Below, piece by piece: positions 8,908 to 18,057 of a stretch of 64,000 nucleotides of DNA. Made by a program: the position numbers and the translations under genes. Below the pieces are notes generated by a model. That model searched no databases. It saw only the letters and a program-made list of their open reading frames with translations, and was not told the DNA's origin. The DNA is from Deinococcus cellulosilyticus NBRC 106333 = KACC 11606 (GTDB lineage: Bacteria; Deinococcota; Deinococci; Deinococcales; Deinococcaceae), in NCBI RefSeq assembly GCF_007990775.1, contig NZ_BJXB01000002.1, positions 124,001-188,000 of the forward strand, given 5' to 3'. Within the stretch, counting starts at the first letter, position 1. The number at the start of each line of letters is the position of its first letter.

Positions 8908-9771
8908 ATGAACAGATCTGCAATGCTCATCCCTTTCACGCTCTTGCTGGGTGCCTGCACCATGACCCCCCAGATGCCCGTTGCCCCACAGGGAATGGTG
9001 GTTTACGGGCTGACGACCGATGGAAGACTGGCCACTTTTGGAAGCGACAATGCCAGTGCCAGCGTGACCACCCGGGCCATCAGTGGGCTGCCAGGCGGCG
9101 CCTCCCTGGTGGACCTGGATGTGCGTCCAATGGACGGCAAACTCTATGGCATCACCTCAGCAGGCAGCCTATACCGCATTGATGCCACCTCTGGCGCAGC
9201 CACCCTGGTGAGTGCCCCTGCAGATGGCGTGACCCTGATGCCCACCAGCATGGATTTCAATCCAGCTGTGGACCGCACCCGGGTGTTTGCCATGAACGAC
9301 CAGAATTTCCGTGTCAATCAGACCACCACCACCTTCACCCCCACCGCTGACGGCCTCCTGAAGTATGCAGAAATGCCAGATGCCAACCCTGACCTCGCGG
9401 GAGCGGCCTATGACAACAGCTACCAGAATGGAGGCACCCCTCCGGTTGCCATTGAAGGGGGCGAACCTGCCACCCGTCTTTTCAGTGTGGATCGCAGCAA
9501 CAACCAGCTTGTTCGCCATGAATCTGCTCCTGGCAGCACACCTGCAGGGAACTTCTCGACCCTGCGACCTGTTGGGCCTCTGGGCATCACCCTGGGGAGC
9601 AATGTGGGCTTCGACATCACCACCACCGGAGGGCAGCTGGGTACAGACACCGCGCTGCTGGTCAATGGAGACAGCCTGTACACCGTGAACCTCACGTCAG
9701 GCATGACCACCTTCAAATCGAAAACCGGCGTGGTTCTGAAAGCCATCGCCATCCAGCTCAGCACCCCCTGA
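8908..9771 (+). CDS. DUF4394-type lipoprotein
   Basis: Encodes 287 aa with a lipoprotein signal (LLLGAC, lipidated Cys17), preceded by AGGAGG four bases before the ATG. The mature part shows the repeated pattern typical of DUF4394 proteins: VVYGLTTDGRLATF, LVDLDVRPMDGKLYGITSAGSLYRID, MDFNPAVDRTRVFAMNDQNFRVN, and a late LFSVDRSNNQLVRH / LYTVNLTSGMTTFK. Such proteins form a small beta-propeller-like domain of unknown role at the cell surface. It sits between two terminators or promoters and is probably transcribed alone. Confidence 0.85.
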   Translation: MNRSAMLIPFTLLLGACTMTPQMPVAPQGMVVYGLTTDGRLATFGSDNASASVTTRAISGLPGGASLVDLDVRPMDGKLYGITSAGSLYRIDATSGAATLVSAPADGVTLMPTSMDFNPAVDRTRVFAMNDQNFRVNQTTTTFTPTADGLLKYAEMPDANPDLAGAAYDNSYQNGGTPPVAIEGGEPATRLFSVDRSNNQLVRHESAPGSTPAGNFSTLRPVGPLGITLGSNVGFDITTTGGQLGTDTALLVNGDSLYTVNLTSGMTTFKSKTGVVLKAIAIQLSTP

Positions 9772-9791
9772 TCCCACTGGAAGCCATCCCC

Positions 9792-9821
9792 CTGACAGAT
9801 TGCCCTGAGACCGGATATGCT
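9792..9821 (+). promoter_or_regulatory. Promoter for a leaderless mRNA
   Basis: A -35-like CTGACA (9792-9797), an 18-bp spacer and a -10-like TATGCT (9816-9821) lie seven bases before the ATG at 9829. No Shine-Dalgarno is present, so the transcript probably begins at or very near the start codon. Confidence 0.6.
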
Positions 9822-9828
9822 CAGGGCA

Positions 9829-12234
9829 ATGCGTCTGATTCTTGCCCACGACAACGCCGATCTGGATGCCATTGCCAGCCTTGCCCTGGCCCGCAAACTT
9901 CACCCGGATGCCATCCCGGTGCTGCATGGGGGCCTGGACGGCAGTGAAAGAACCGCTTTCATCCTCTTCAAGGACAGCCTGGGCATCCTGACCCCCGAGG
10001 ACCTGCCAGATGAGGAGATCGAATCGCTGATCGTGGTGGACACCCACCACCTGGGCCGCCTCGGGGAGTTTGCAGAGGTGGCCCGCAAGGTGCCTGTGCT
10101 GGTCTATGACCACCATCCCACTGAAGGGGATGTGCCTCCAGGGCATTACCAGCTGGTGGGGTCCTGTGCCACGCTGCTCACCCGCAGAATCCAGCAGGAA
10201 GGCATCGAACTGACCAATCCGGAGGCCACCCTTGCCCTGGCTGGCCTGGAGGCCGACACAGATTTCTTTCAGAATGGGAACACCACCAGAGAGGACTTCC
10301 AGGCGGCGGCGTACCTCTCGCAGTTTGCAGACCTGCGGGTGGTGCGGGAAATCACCCGGCAGTTCTTTGACCCCGGGGCCCTGGGCATCCTGGCCGAACT
10401 CCTCAAAGATCCCGGCTGGCAGGACATCGGGGCTTTCAGGGTGATTCTGAAAGTTTTGCGTCCCCAGGAACGCATTCCCGGGGCAGGCCTTGCCATGCGC
10501 CTGATCAGCCTGACCGGAGCAGATGCAGTGTTTCTGTTCCTGCAGGATGGAGACCGCACGGATGTGGTGGCCAGGGCCAGACAGCGCGGCCCCAACGTGT
10601 CCCGGATTCTGCAGGAGATTGGGGGCGGGGGGCACAAGCAGGCTGCAAGTGCCCGCGTGGAGATGTCTCCAGAAGAGGCCCTGCAGAAGGTGCTGGCCTG
10701 CACCGCATGGCAGGAAAAACCTGTGCTGGTGTGTGACCGCATGACCCGCGATGTGCGAACCCTCTCCGACCACCTGAAGGTCAGCGATGCCATTGTGGAA
10801 CTCGTGCGCATCGGGCACAACGGAGCTCCGGTGCTGCATGAAGGGAAACTGGTGGGGATGGTGTCCAGACGGGACCTGGACCGGGCCATGCGGCATGGAT
10901 TGCAGAATGCTCCGGTGCGCAGTGTGATGTCCAAACGGGTGATTTCCATCGAACCCGACGCACCTCTGGGCCATGCCACAGAACTGATCCGCAAGCACTC
11001 GGTGGGCCGTCTGCCTGTGGTGAAAGCTGGGCACCTGCTGGGCATCCTCACCCGCTCCGACCTGCTGGGTGAAGCCCCTCCCAAACCTGACCTGACCGAG
11101 AAGGTGCTGAGCCAGTTGCAGATGCAGGACTGGGAGATCATCGAGACGGTGCGGGAAAATGCCCCTGGAGCGGCCAAGATCATGCTGGTGGGAGGGGCCG
11201 TGAGGGACGCCCTGCTGGGCAAGCACCCCACCGATCTGGATGTGGTGGTCAGTGGTGCAGATGTCATCGAGGTGGCAGAGCACAGTGGCCTCAACTTCAA
11301 GTGCTACCCACAATACGGGAACGCCACGCTGTCCCTTCCCAACGGCAACCATCTGGACCTGATTCAGGCGAGGGACGAGTACTACACCTTTCCAGGCGCG
11401 TCTCCCACCGTCATGAAGGGAACGCTGGAACAGGACCTGGCCAGGAGGGATTTCACCATCAATGCCCTTGCCCTGCAACTCACACCAGAGGTGCGTCTGC
11501 TGGACCTGCACGATGGGCTTTCGGACCTCGGTGCAGGCCTCCTGCGGGTGCTGCATCCCCTGAGTTTCATGGAGGACCCCAGCCGCATAGTCCGGGGGGC
11601 CAGACTTGCCGTGCGTCTGGGGTTCCGGCTGGAGGAACGCACCCTCAGCACCATTCCAGACGCCCTCCCCCATGCTGCATCTGCCATCAAGAGGCTCAAA
11701 AGTGAATTGATGCTGGTCTTTCAGGAACGCACCCCGGGAGCGGTGTTTGAAACCCTCAAAGGGTGGGGAGCAGAGGAGCTGTACGGGTTTGGAGACCTCA
11801 CAGCCCTGAAGCGCGCCGACGAGGAGCGCAGACGTGGGGAGCATGTGCCCACAGAAACCCTGATGGCCCTGTGGCTGCATTCCTTTCCTGAGTCCGAACG
11901 CAAGCAGGTGGCCCGGAAATGGCAGATTCCCAAACGCACCCGTGAGGTTGCAGATCTGATTCAACCTGGGAATTTTGGCCGCATGAACGACTGGGAATTC
12001 CTGTACTGGTGCCTGCTGAATCCAGAACAGGCCAGGGAGTATGAGGTGCTGCGCCTCACCCCTCCCCGGCAGGTGACCGGCAGGGAGCTGCTGGAACTCG
12101 GCATGAAACCCGGTTCCCAGCTCGGTCAATTGCTGGAGCACCTGAAAAACCTGCGCGAAGAGGAAAAAGTCAGCAGTTTCGAGGAGGAGATGCAGGCTGC
12201 AAAAACCTGGATGCAGGAGCAGGGCATGCTCTAG
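9829..12234 (+). CDS. DHH-CBS-CBS-tRNA nucleotidyltransferase fusion
   Basis: Encodes 801 aa. Residues 1-300 are a DHH/DHHA1 phosphoesterase unit (HDNADLDAIAS, VVDTHH, VYDHHPT, and GGGGHKQAASA). Residues ~310-425 are two CBS domains (VCDRMTRDV, SVMSKRVISI), likely nucleotide-sensing. From ~440 there is a class II polymerase-beta head with VGGAVRDALLG and the metal-binding DLD of HPTDLDVVV, then RRDFTINALAL and the RNA-binding neck. This architecture is known in tRNA CCA- or A-adding enzymes of deep-branching bacteria; whether this one adds CC, A or CCA is not visible. The start at 9829 is chosen over an in-frame ATG at 9817 that lies inside the -10 box. Confidence 0.88.
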   Translation: MRLILAHDNADLDAIASLALARKLHPDAIPVLHGGLDGSERTAFILFKDSLGILTPEDLPDEEIESLIVVDTHHLGRLGEFAEVARKVPVLVYDHHPTEGDVPPGHYQLVGSCATLLTRRIQQEGIELTNPEATLALAGLEADTDFFQNGNTTREDFQAAAYLSQFADLRVVREITRQFFDPGALGILAELLKDPGWQDIGAFRVILKVLRPQERIPGAGLAMRLISLTGADAVFLFLQDGDRTDVVARARQRGPNVSRILQEIGGGGHKQAASARVEMSPEEALQKVLACTAWQEKPVLVCDRMTRDVRTLSDHLKVSDAIVELVRIGHNGAPVLHEGKLVGMVSRRDLDRAMRHGLQNAPVRSVMSKRVISIEPDAPLGHATELIRKHSVGRLPVVKAGHLLGILTRSDLLGEAPPKPDLTEKVLSQLQMQDWEIIETVRENAPGAAKIMLVGGAVRDALLGKHPTDLDVVVSGADVIEVAEHSGLNFKCYPQYGNATLSLPNGNHLDLIQARDEYYTFPGASPTVMKGTLEQDLARRDFTINALALQLTPEVRLLDLHDGLSDLGAGLLRVLHPLSFMEDPSRIVRGARLAVRLGFRLEERTLSTIPDALPHAASAIKRLKSELMLVFQERTPGAVFETLKGWGAEELYGFGDLTALKRADEERRRGEHVPTETLMALWLHSFPESERKQVARKWQIPKRTREVADLIQPGNFGRMNDWEFLYWCLLNPEQAREYEVLRLTPPRQVTGRELLELGMKPGSQLGQLLEHLKNLREEEKVSSFEEEMQAAKTWMQEQGML

Positions 12235-12249
12235 CCTGCACAGGAGGGA

Positions 12250-14061
12250 TCAGGCCCCGATGGCCTCCTCCATCTCCGAGGCGAACTGGTAAGCCCTGGC
12301 CTGCAGGCGGAACATGGTGGCATACTCTCCTCCAAGGGCAAGCAGTTCCTCGTGGGTGCCCTGTTCGATCAGCTGGCCTTCCTTGAGCACCAGAATGCGG
12401 TCCGCCATCTGCACGGAGGCCAGACGGTGGGTGACCAGAACAACCGTTTTTCCGTCGGCCAGACGGGCAAACTGTTCATAGAGGTCGTGTTCAGCTCTGG
12501 GGTCAATGGCCGCTGTGGGTTCATCCAGAATGAGCAGGTCAGGATTGCGGAAAAATGCCCTGGCAATGGCCAGTTTCTGCCACTGCCCTCCGGAAAGTTC
12601 GGTTCCTCCGAAGGACTTGCCAAGCAGGGTGTGCATGCCACTGGGAAGGATTTCTGTTTTCAGGCCACTGTTCTCAGCCGCTTTGCGGGCCATCTCCTCA
12701 TCGGTGCACCCCAGATCCCCGAGCATGATGTTCTCCTGCACGGTAAGGTGGTACTTCACGAAATCCTGGAAGACTGCCCCCATCCGTCCACGCCATGCCT
12801 GGAGGTCCAGCTGTTTCAGGTCCGTCCCATCCACAGTGATGCTTCCTGAAGTCGGATCATGAAAACGGCAGAGCAGCTTGATCAGGGTGCTCTTTCCTGC
12901 CCCGTTCTCCCCCACCAGGGCGATGGTTTCACCGGGACGGATGGAGAAGGTCACGTCCTTCAGCACAGTCCTGCCATCGGGGTAACTGAAACCCACCCGG
13001 TCAAAATGGATGCCTTCTTTCATCACTTCTGGAACAGGCTGAGGCTGCACAGGCACTCTGAGGGGTTCCTCATGGTCCATGAAGTGAAAGAGTTTCTCAA
13101 AGTACAGGATGTGCTCGGTGAGCAGGCTGCAATAAAGGGTGAAGTCATCCAGCAGGTTCTGAAGCTGGCTGAGCGCCTGCACCACAATCACCAGACTGCC
13201 TGCGGACACTTTTTTCTGCACCGCCATCTGCAGCACGTACCCGAAGCTGAAAATGGCCGCCGCCGCACTGAGGAGCAGGGTGAAAATGGGATCACGGGCC
13301 AGCTTCAGGCGTTCTTTGCCCATCACCTGCTGCAAGGTGGCAAAAGCCCCCATCAGGCGGTTCTCAAAATGCTGCCCCAGACCATAGATGCGGATCTCTC
13401 TGGCGGAATTCTCCTGGGTGAGCAGGCTGCGAAAATAGTTGATCTCCAGGGCTTCTTTGCGGACCGACAGCAGGCCTTTCCAGCCCGAAGCCCTCAGGGC
13501 GTTGTTTTTGAACACTCCGGGCAGGCTGCAGGCAACCAGCAGCAGGGGCATCCACCACACCAGAGCTCCCACCAGCAGGAGCAATCCAAGGATGGTGGTC
13601 AGCAGGCGCACCCAGTGGATGGTGGCCACCAGCAAGTTGAGGGGCTTGTGACTTGACAGTTTGTTCAGCACTTCCAGGTCCTGATAGAACAGGGCATTTT
13701 CGAAAGGCTCAAGGCCCTGAAAACCATTCGCTTTCTGCACCAGTTTGCGGTTGATGAACGCCGTGGTGTGCTCATTCATGTGGGCGATCAGGTAGCTGGA
13801 CCAGGGCTCCAGAATCTGGCCCAGCAGCACACTCGCGCCCCAGAAGACCATCACCTGCATGATCTGGGCACTGCTCTGGTCGGACAGGTGCAGCAGCACA
13901 TCCAGGGTGATTTTGGACAGGTAGGTGACCACCGCAGGCAGGCTTCCCTGCAACACCATCAAGAGCAGCAGCAACGCTGCAGCTGCGGGCATGGATTGAA
14001 AAATCAAACGATACGAACGATAGAACAGACGGCTTCTTTCTTTGAAACGCTGCAAATTCAT
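12250..14061 (-). CDS. ABC transporter, fused permease and ATPase (exporter type)
   Basis: Encodes 603 aa: an N-terminal membrane half of about 320 residues with several hydrophobic helices, followed by a nucleotide-binding domain with Walker A GENGAGKST, Q-loop VFQDFVKYH, signature LSGGQWQKLAIARA, Walker B LLILDEPTAAID and H-loop VTHR. It should work as a homo- or heterodimer half-transporter in the inner membrane; the substrate cannot be told. It follows the TPR-glycosidase-like gene on the same strand but has its own apparent promoter. Its SD (GGAGG) is buried in a hairpin. Confidence 0.92.
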   Translation of the reverse strand: MNLQRFKERSRLFYRSYRLIFQSMPAAAALLLLLMVLQGSLPAVVTYLSKITLDVLLHLSDQSSAQIMQVMVFWGASVLLGQILEPWSSYLIAHMNEHTTAFINRKLVQKANGFQGLEPFENALFYQDLEVLNKLSSHKPLNLLVATIHWVRLLTTILGLLLLVGALVWWMPLLLVACSLPGVFKNNALRASGWKGLLSVRKEALEINYFRSLLTQENSAREIRIYGLGQHFENRLMGAFATLQQVMGKERLKLARDPIFTLLLSAAAAIFSFGYVLQMAVQKKVSAGSLVIVVQALSQLQNLLDDFTLYCSLLTEHILYFEKLFHFMDHEEPLRVPVQPQPVPEVMKEGIHFDRVGFSYPDGRTVLKDVTFSIRPGETIALVGENGAGKSTLIKLLCRFHDPTSGSITVDGTDLKQLDLQAWRGRMGAVFQDFVKYHLTVQENIMLGDLGCTDEEMARKAAENSGLKTEILPSGMHTLLGKSFGGTELSGGQWQKLAIARAFFRNPDLLILDEPTAAIDPRAEHDLYEQFARLADGKTVVLVTHRLASVQMADRILVLKEGQLIEQGTHEELLALGGEYATMFRLQARAYQFASEMEEAIGA

Positions 14062-14063
14062 AG

Positions 14064-14091
14064 GGTCCTCCAGATGTGGAGGACCAATATA
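14064..14091 (-). promoter_or_regulatory. -10 box and SD-sequestering hairpin of the ABC exporter
   Basis: On the minus strand the order is -10-like TATATT (14091-14086), then an inverted repeat GGTCCTCC-acatct-GGAGGACC (14085-14064), two bases, and the ATG. The 3' arm contains the only SD. The predicted transcript starts inside the 5' arm, so the same palindrome could act as a DNA operator at the start site or as an mRNA hairpin limiting initiation. Confidence 0.55.
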
Positions 14092-14194
14092 ACACGTCTT
14101 TTTTGCAGGCTTTTATTGAATATACAGCGGCCTGATGTGCGAACTTCAGGGTGTTACCATAAGATCATCAAGGACAATCCAGACTCCGCAACCC

Positions 14195-16549
14195 TCAGGG
14201 TTTTGCCCAGAAGTTCTTCAGGGCATCAAACACTGGCTTCACCCTGAGTTTGAAGGGGGGGTTCTCCCAGGTGTCCCAGGTCAGGTTGTAGACTTTGCCT
14301 TTCCAGTTCATCCTGATGCCCGGGACCTGCAGGTAACCTTCATCGCGGGTGAGGTCCAGCACAAAACGGCTGCTGGGATCGGTGACGTTGATCAGGGTCC
14401 AGGGCAGCCGCACATGGGTGTACTTCTCCGAGGCACAGTAATCCCTGGTGGCATCGCGCCCTTTGCTTTCGTCTCCGGGTTTCAGGATGCCCGGGAAGTC
14501 CAGTTTTCTGGGGTACAGTTTCTCATCCCTGGAAAAACGCAGGCGGTTCGGCTGTGAAACGATGGGGACATACTCTGCACCCTGTTTTGGACGGGCTGTG
14601 CGGTTGAAGATCAGGGTGCGGTAGCTGCCATCCTGGACTTCAATGAAAGGGGCATAGGCCGCATTGACTTTCACCTCGGTGATGCCTGTGGGGTTGATGT
14701 TCACCTGATATTCGTAGCCCCCATCCGGGTGGGTGTCCAGCTGAAAGGTGGTGGCTGTGGTGGTGGGAAGCCAGAAGTGCAGGTAGGTGGAGGTCGCCAG
14801 GGCTTTGAGGCCAAGCTGATTGTCCAGCGTCACAGCGTTTTTTGGAGGTGCAGCGCACAGGGGGACTTCACGGGCATCTTCAGCGGCGATCACCCCATAG
14901 TTCTGTTCGGCGTCCATGATGTTCAGCCAGCGGGGGTTGTGGTCTGCAGGCAGCTCGAAATCCATGTACAGCCAGTTGCGTTTGAACCACTCGTCGAGCA
15001 GGGCAAAGAGGATGCCTCCGGCCAGTCCGGTGTCCTTGATCTGTTTGAACAGTTCCACATCGATGCGGGCCTGTTCTGCCTCGCTGTGCCCTCCGTGGGT
15101 GTACCCCTGATTCTGGAAGTGGGCCACACTGCGGCTGCTTGGGACCCCAATCTCCGAAATCAGGATGGGCATGTTCCCATAGTGTCTTTTTAGCTCTTCC
15201 AGGTACCCCTGGTAGTTGGAGACCGGATGGGCACTGTATCCGGCATCAAGGTTCATGAAGTCAGGATAGTAAGGGTAGGCATGGTAGGAGGCAAACTGTC
15301 CAGCCTTGAACGCGGTTGTGGCCTCGATTTTCAGGGCATCGAGCCCCACTTCATCATTGTTGAACTCATTGACAAGAGGTTTTTCAAACTGCTCTCCAAG
15401 TTTCCTGCGGATGGCATTTTCCTCATCCCGGGTGGTCTCGGTGATGTGGGTCATGGGGTCCAGGGTGGGCCAGTTGGTGAAAGCAATGGGGGTCTGCTGG
15501 TTGTATGTGTCCACCTGGTACTTGATGATGCGGTCCATGATGCGGGCCAGCCAGGCCTCCATGGGCAGCACGTTTTCAGCCTTCAGGTAGGTGCCCTGAT
15601 AGGAGGTGAAATTCGGTGCCCGTTCATTGAAACCCATCACCGAAAAAGGCTCCCACTCCCGACCAATGATGATCCCAAGCAAATAAGGGCTGACATCACT
15701 GGTGTACAGGCCCGAAGCGTGCCCCGGCACAGGCTGAATCGCTGCCCGGCCATGCAGCACATTGATCACGTGGGTGGCTTCCCGGTAGAACTGCTCCTCA
15801 AATGCACCCTGATAATCGTCATTCTCGGGAAGCTCGGTCCAGACCCCGTGAATCAGGTAGATGGGACGGTCCTTGTGGGCCGTGTTGTATTCCAGCAGGG
15901 CCTCGTAAAAACTGGGGGGCAGAATGGTGTATGCGCGGATGACGTTGCCATTCATGTCTCCAACCAGTTTGATCCACTGCTGGTAATAGGATTTCTCTGG
16001 AAACTCTGATGGGAACTTGCCCGGGAGGGCCACCCCAAAATTCACCCCTTTGACCTCAATGCTCTTTCCAGAGGCAGTCTGGAAGCCTTTTGCATTCAGG
16101 GTGTAGGGAAGCCTCAGCTGTGCAGGTCTTTTGTAAGGGGGGAGGTCCTTCTCCGAGATCACGGCAGGATACTTCTTCAATTCCTGCGCCAGATCCTGCC
16201 TGCCAGGGTAGGCCTTCAGGGCATTTTGCAGCAGGACCCTGGCCTCATCGGGTTTCCCGGTGCGGCCGAGAATCAGCGCTTTTGCATAAGCGGCATCCGG
16301 GTCCTTCAGGTCCACCCCTTTGAGGGCATCGAGGGCCAGGTCATATTTTGAAAGCTGGTAATAGGAGAACGCCAGCAGAATTCGCACATCCTGGTTTGAG
16401 GGGTTCTGTTTCAATTGCTGGGTCAGCAAATTGACCGCCTTCTGGTACTCCTGTTTGCGGTAGGCGGTCTGGGCATCCTGATAAGGGGTGGCGTGGGACA
16501 TGGCAATCCCCAGAAAAACAAGAAGGGCAAGGCCCCTGCGAAAATTCAT
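14195..16549 (-). CDS. Secreted TPR protein with glycoside-hydrolase-like TIM barrel
   Basis: Encodes 784 aa. Residues 1-20 are a signal peptide (LALLVFLGIAMSHA). Residues 21-125 contain TPR-like repeats (AYRKQEYQKAVNLLTQQLKQ, YYQLSKYDLALDALKG). From about 155 a barrel-type glycosidase module begins: VKGVNFGVALPG, GNVIRAYTILPP, then GREWEP (Glu near 300, candidate acid/base) and ILISEIGVPSS (Glu466, candidate nucleophile), as in clan GH-A enzymes. A beta-rich C-terminal part (570-784) follows. Substrate is unknown; a cell-envelope or exopolysaccharide glucan is a guess. Upstream of and co-oriented with the ABC exporter. Confidence 0.7.
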   Translation of the reverse strand: MNFRRGLALLVFLGIAMSHATPYQDAQTAYRKQEYQKAVNLLTQQLKQNPSNQDVRILLAFSYYQLSKYDLALDALKGVDLKDPDAAYAKALILGRTGKPDEARVLLQNALKAYPGRQDLAQELKKYPAVISEKDLPPYKRPAQLRLPYTLNAKGFQTASGKSIEVKGVNFGVALPGKFPSEFPEKSYYQQWIKLVGDMNGNVIRAYTILPPSFYEALLEYNTAHKDRPIYLIHGVWTELPENDDYQGAFEEQFYREATHVINVLHGRAAIQPVPGHASGLYTSDVSPYLLGIIIGREWEPFSVMGFNERAPNFTSYQGTYLKAENVLPMEAWLARIMDRIIKYQVDTYNQQTPIAFTNWPTLDPMTHITETTRDEENAIRRKLGEQFEKPLVNEFNNDEVGLDALKIEATTAFKAGQFASYHAYPYYPDFMNLDAGYSAHPVSNYQGYLEELKRHYGNMPILISEIGVPSSRSVAHFQNQGYTHGGHSEAEQARIDVELFKQIKDTGLAGGILFALLDEWFKRNWLYMDFELPADHNPRWLNIMDAEQNYGVIAAEDAREVPLCAAPPKNAVTLDNQLGLKALATSTYLHFWLPTTTATTFQLDTHPDGGYEYQVNINPTGITEVKVNAAYAPFIEVQDGSYRTLIFNRTARPKQGAEYVPIVSQPNRLRFSRDEKLYPRKLDFPGILKPGDESKGRDATRDYCASEKYTHVRLPWTLINVTDPSSRFVLDLTRDEGYLQVPGIRMNWKGKVYNLTWDTWENPPFKLRVKPVFDALKNFWAKP

Positions 16550-16611
16550 GGCCTCACTATAAGGTGTGCAGGACCCGGAAAATGAAGTTTATGCTCAAAT
16601 GCAAGCTGTTG

Positions 16612-16777
16612 CCGTCAGCCGTCAGCCATCAGCGGTCAGCAAAGGATGACTGGATGCTTCTGCCACAGGCCAAAGAAAAGTTTGGCCTGTGCTGGAGGTG
16701 CAAGCGTCTGTTTTCTCTGGCAGAAGTGAAAGCACCCCTGTGTTCTGGTGCTGACCGCTGATGGCTGACAGCTTTCA
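16612..16777. repeat. Heptamer-bordered inverted repeat element B
   Basis: The 327-bp gap before dnaJ holds this element. The left end is CCGTCAG, CCGTCAG, CCATCAG, CGGTCAG (16612-16639); the right end is the inverted set CTGACCG, CTGATGG, CTGACAG (16751-16771). Between them lies a second nested inverted repeat (CTTCTGCCA...TGGCAGAAG, and CAGGCCAAA...TTTGGCCTG). The whole element can fold into a long stem. The rest of the gap carries only the dnaJ promoter region. Confidence 0.75.
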
Positions 16778-16876
16778 TCAGCGACACCCACTCCCAGTGA
16801 TCTTGCACCCACCCTGCTCCAAAAGTGCACATGCTTCGCCTCATAAAGCTTGAGTGTGTTATTGTAAAGTACAGGT

Positions 16877-17992
16877 ATGGATTACTACCAAATCCTTGGT
16901 GTAGAGAAAGACGCCTCACAAGAAGAAATCAAGCGCGCCTACCGTGCTCTGGCCCTCAAGTACCACCCGGACCGGAACAAGGAGGAAGGCGCACAGGAAA
17001 AATTCGCCCAGATCAACAACGCCTACGCCACCCTCTCTGACCCCGAAAAGCGTGCCCATTATGACCGCTTCGGCAGCGAACCCCAGACCGGAGGCATGCC
17101 TGGAGGTGGCGCTGGGGGGTTCAGTGTTGAAGACCTGTTCTCCCAGTTCTTTGGAGACGCCTTCTTCGGAGGCCAGGGAGGCCGCCGGGGGAACGTCAAA
17201 CCCAGAGGCGAGGACCTGCAGGTCGATGCAGAAATCACCCTGGAAGAAGCCCGGGACGGGGCAGAAATCGAAGTGGATGTGGACCGCCTCACCACCTGCG
17301 ATGTCTGCGAAGGGTCCCGCAGCGAACCCGGCAGCACCCCCAAGACCTGCACCACCTGCAGTGGCTCGGGCTACGTGCGGCACCAGCAGCGCACCATTCT
17401 GGGTTCTTTCGTCACCGAGCAGCCCTGCCAGACCTGCCGTGGCGAGGGGGTCCTGATCACCGATCCCTGCAAGAAGTGCAAAGGTCGCGGTCGCATCATC
17501 AACACCGAAAAAATCAAGGTCAAACTGCCCAAGGGCATCGATGGCGGTTACCGCCTGCGGGTCACGGGGCAGGGCAACGACGGACCGGGTGGCGCAGGGG
17601 ACCTGTACGTCCACCTGACCATGAAGCCCCACCCCCACCTCAAGCGGGAAGAAGAGCACCTGCATTACGTGGCAGAGCTTGGCATCACCGAGGCCATTTT
17701 TGGTGGCAAGATCAGGGTGCCCACCCTGGACGGGGACAAAGAAGTCGAAGTCAAACCCGGCACCCAGCACGGGGAGTACACCCGCCTGCGCTCGATGGGC
17801 ATGCCCAGACTGCAAGGGGGCGGCAACGGCGACCTCTGCGTGCACTTCAAAATCAACATCCCAAGTGCTGCAAAACTCAGCAAGGAAGCCCGCACCCACC
17901 TGGAAGCCTACGCCAAGGTGGTCGGAGAACACCCTGATGACCACAAGGAAGGGTTTTTCGAGAAACTCGGGAAAGCTTTCAGGGGCGAGTAA
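16877..17992 (+). CDS. dnaJ: Chaperone DnaJ
   Basis: Encodes 371 aa, the normal length. The N-terminal J domain has HPD at residues 30-32, which stimulates DnaK ATPase. A Gly-rich segment follows (MPGGGAGGFSVEDLF, then GGQGGRRG). The zinc region has four CxxC motifs (CDVC, CTTC, CQTC, CKKC), then the C-terminal substrate-binding beta domains. A -10-like TAAAGT (16865-16870) lies six bases before the ATG and no SD is visible, so it may be leaderless. No dnaK or grpE neighbours are present here; it stands alone before a shared terminator. Confidence 0.95.
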   Translation: MDYYQILGVEKDASQEEIKRAYRALALKYHPDRNKEEGAQEKFAQINNAYATLSDPEKRAHYDRFGSEPQTGGMPGGGAGGFSVEDLFSQFFGDAFFGGQGGRRGNVKPRGEDLQVDAEITLEEARDGAEIEVDVDRLTTCDVCEGSRSEPGSTPKTCTTCSGSGYVRHQQRTILGSFVTEQPCQTCRGEGVLITDPCKKCKGRGRIINTEKIKVKLPKGIDGGYRLRVTGQGNDGPGGAGDLYVHLTMKPHPHLKREEEHLHYVAELGITEAIFGGKIRVPTLDGDKEVEVKPGTQHGEYTRLRSMGMPRLQGGGNGDLCVHFKINIPSAAKLSKEARTHLEAYAKVVGEHPDDHKEGFFEKLGKAFRGE

Positions 17993-18010
17993 ACCACCAG
18001 AACAGCATCA

Positions 18011-18046
18011 ACAGAAACCGGAGGGGAAATCCCCTCCGGTTTCTGT
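18011..18046. terminator. Bidirectional terminator between dnaJ and the VWA gene
   Basis: A perfect 16-bp stem (ACAGAAACCGGAGGGG at 18011-18026 with 18031-18046) and AAAT loop lie between two convergent genes. Symmetric AAA/TTT flanks inside the stem could serve both directions. Confidence 0.8.
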
Positions 18047-18057
18047 TCGCCCATGCT

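Noticed and set aside
9697..12141. 814-codon open frame on the minus strand
   Set aside because: It lies antisense to the DHH-CBS-nucleotidyltransferase gene, has a His/Gln-rich composition without motifs and is an effect of codon bias.
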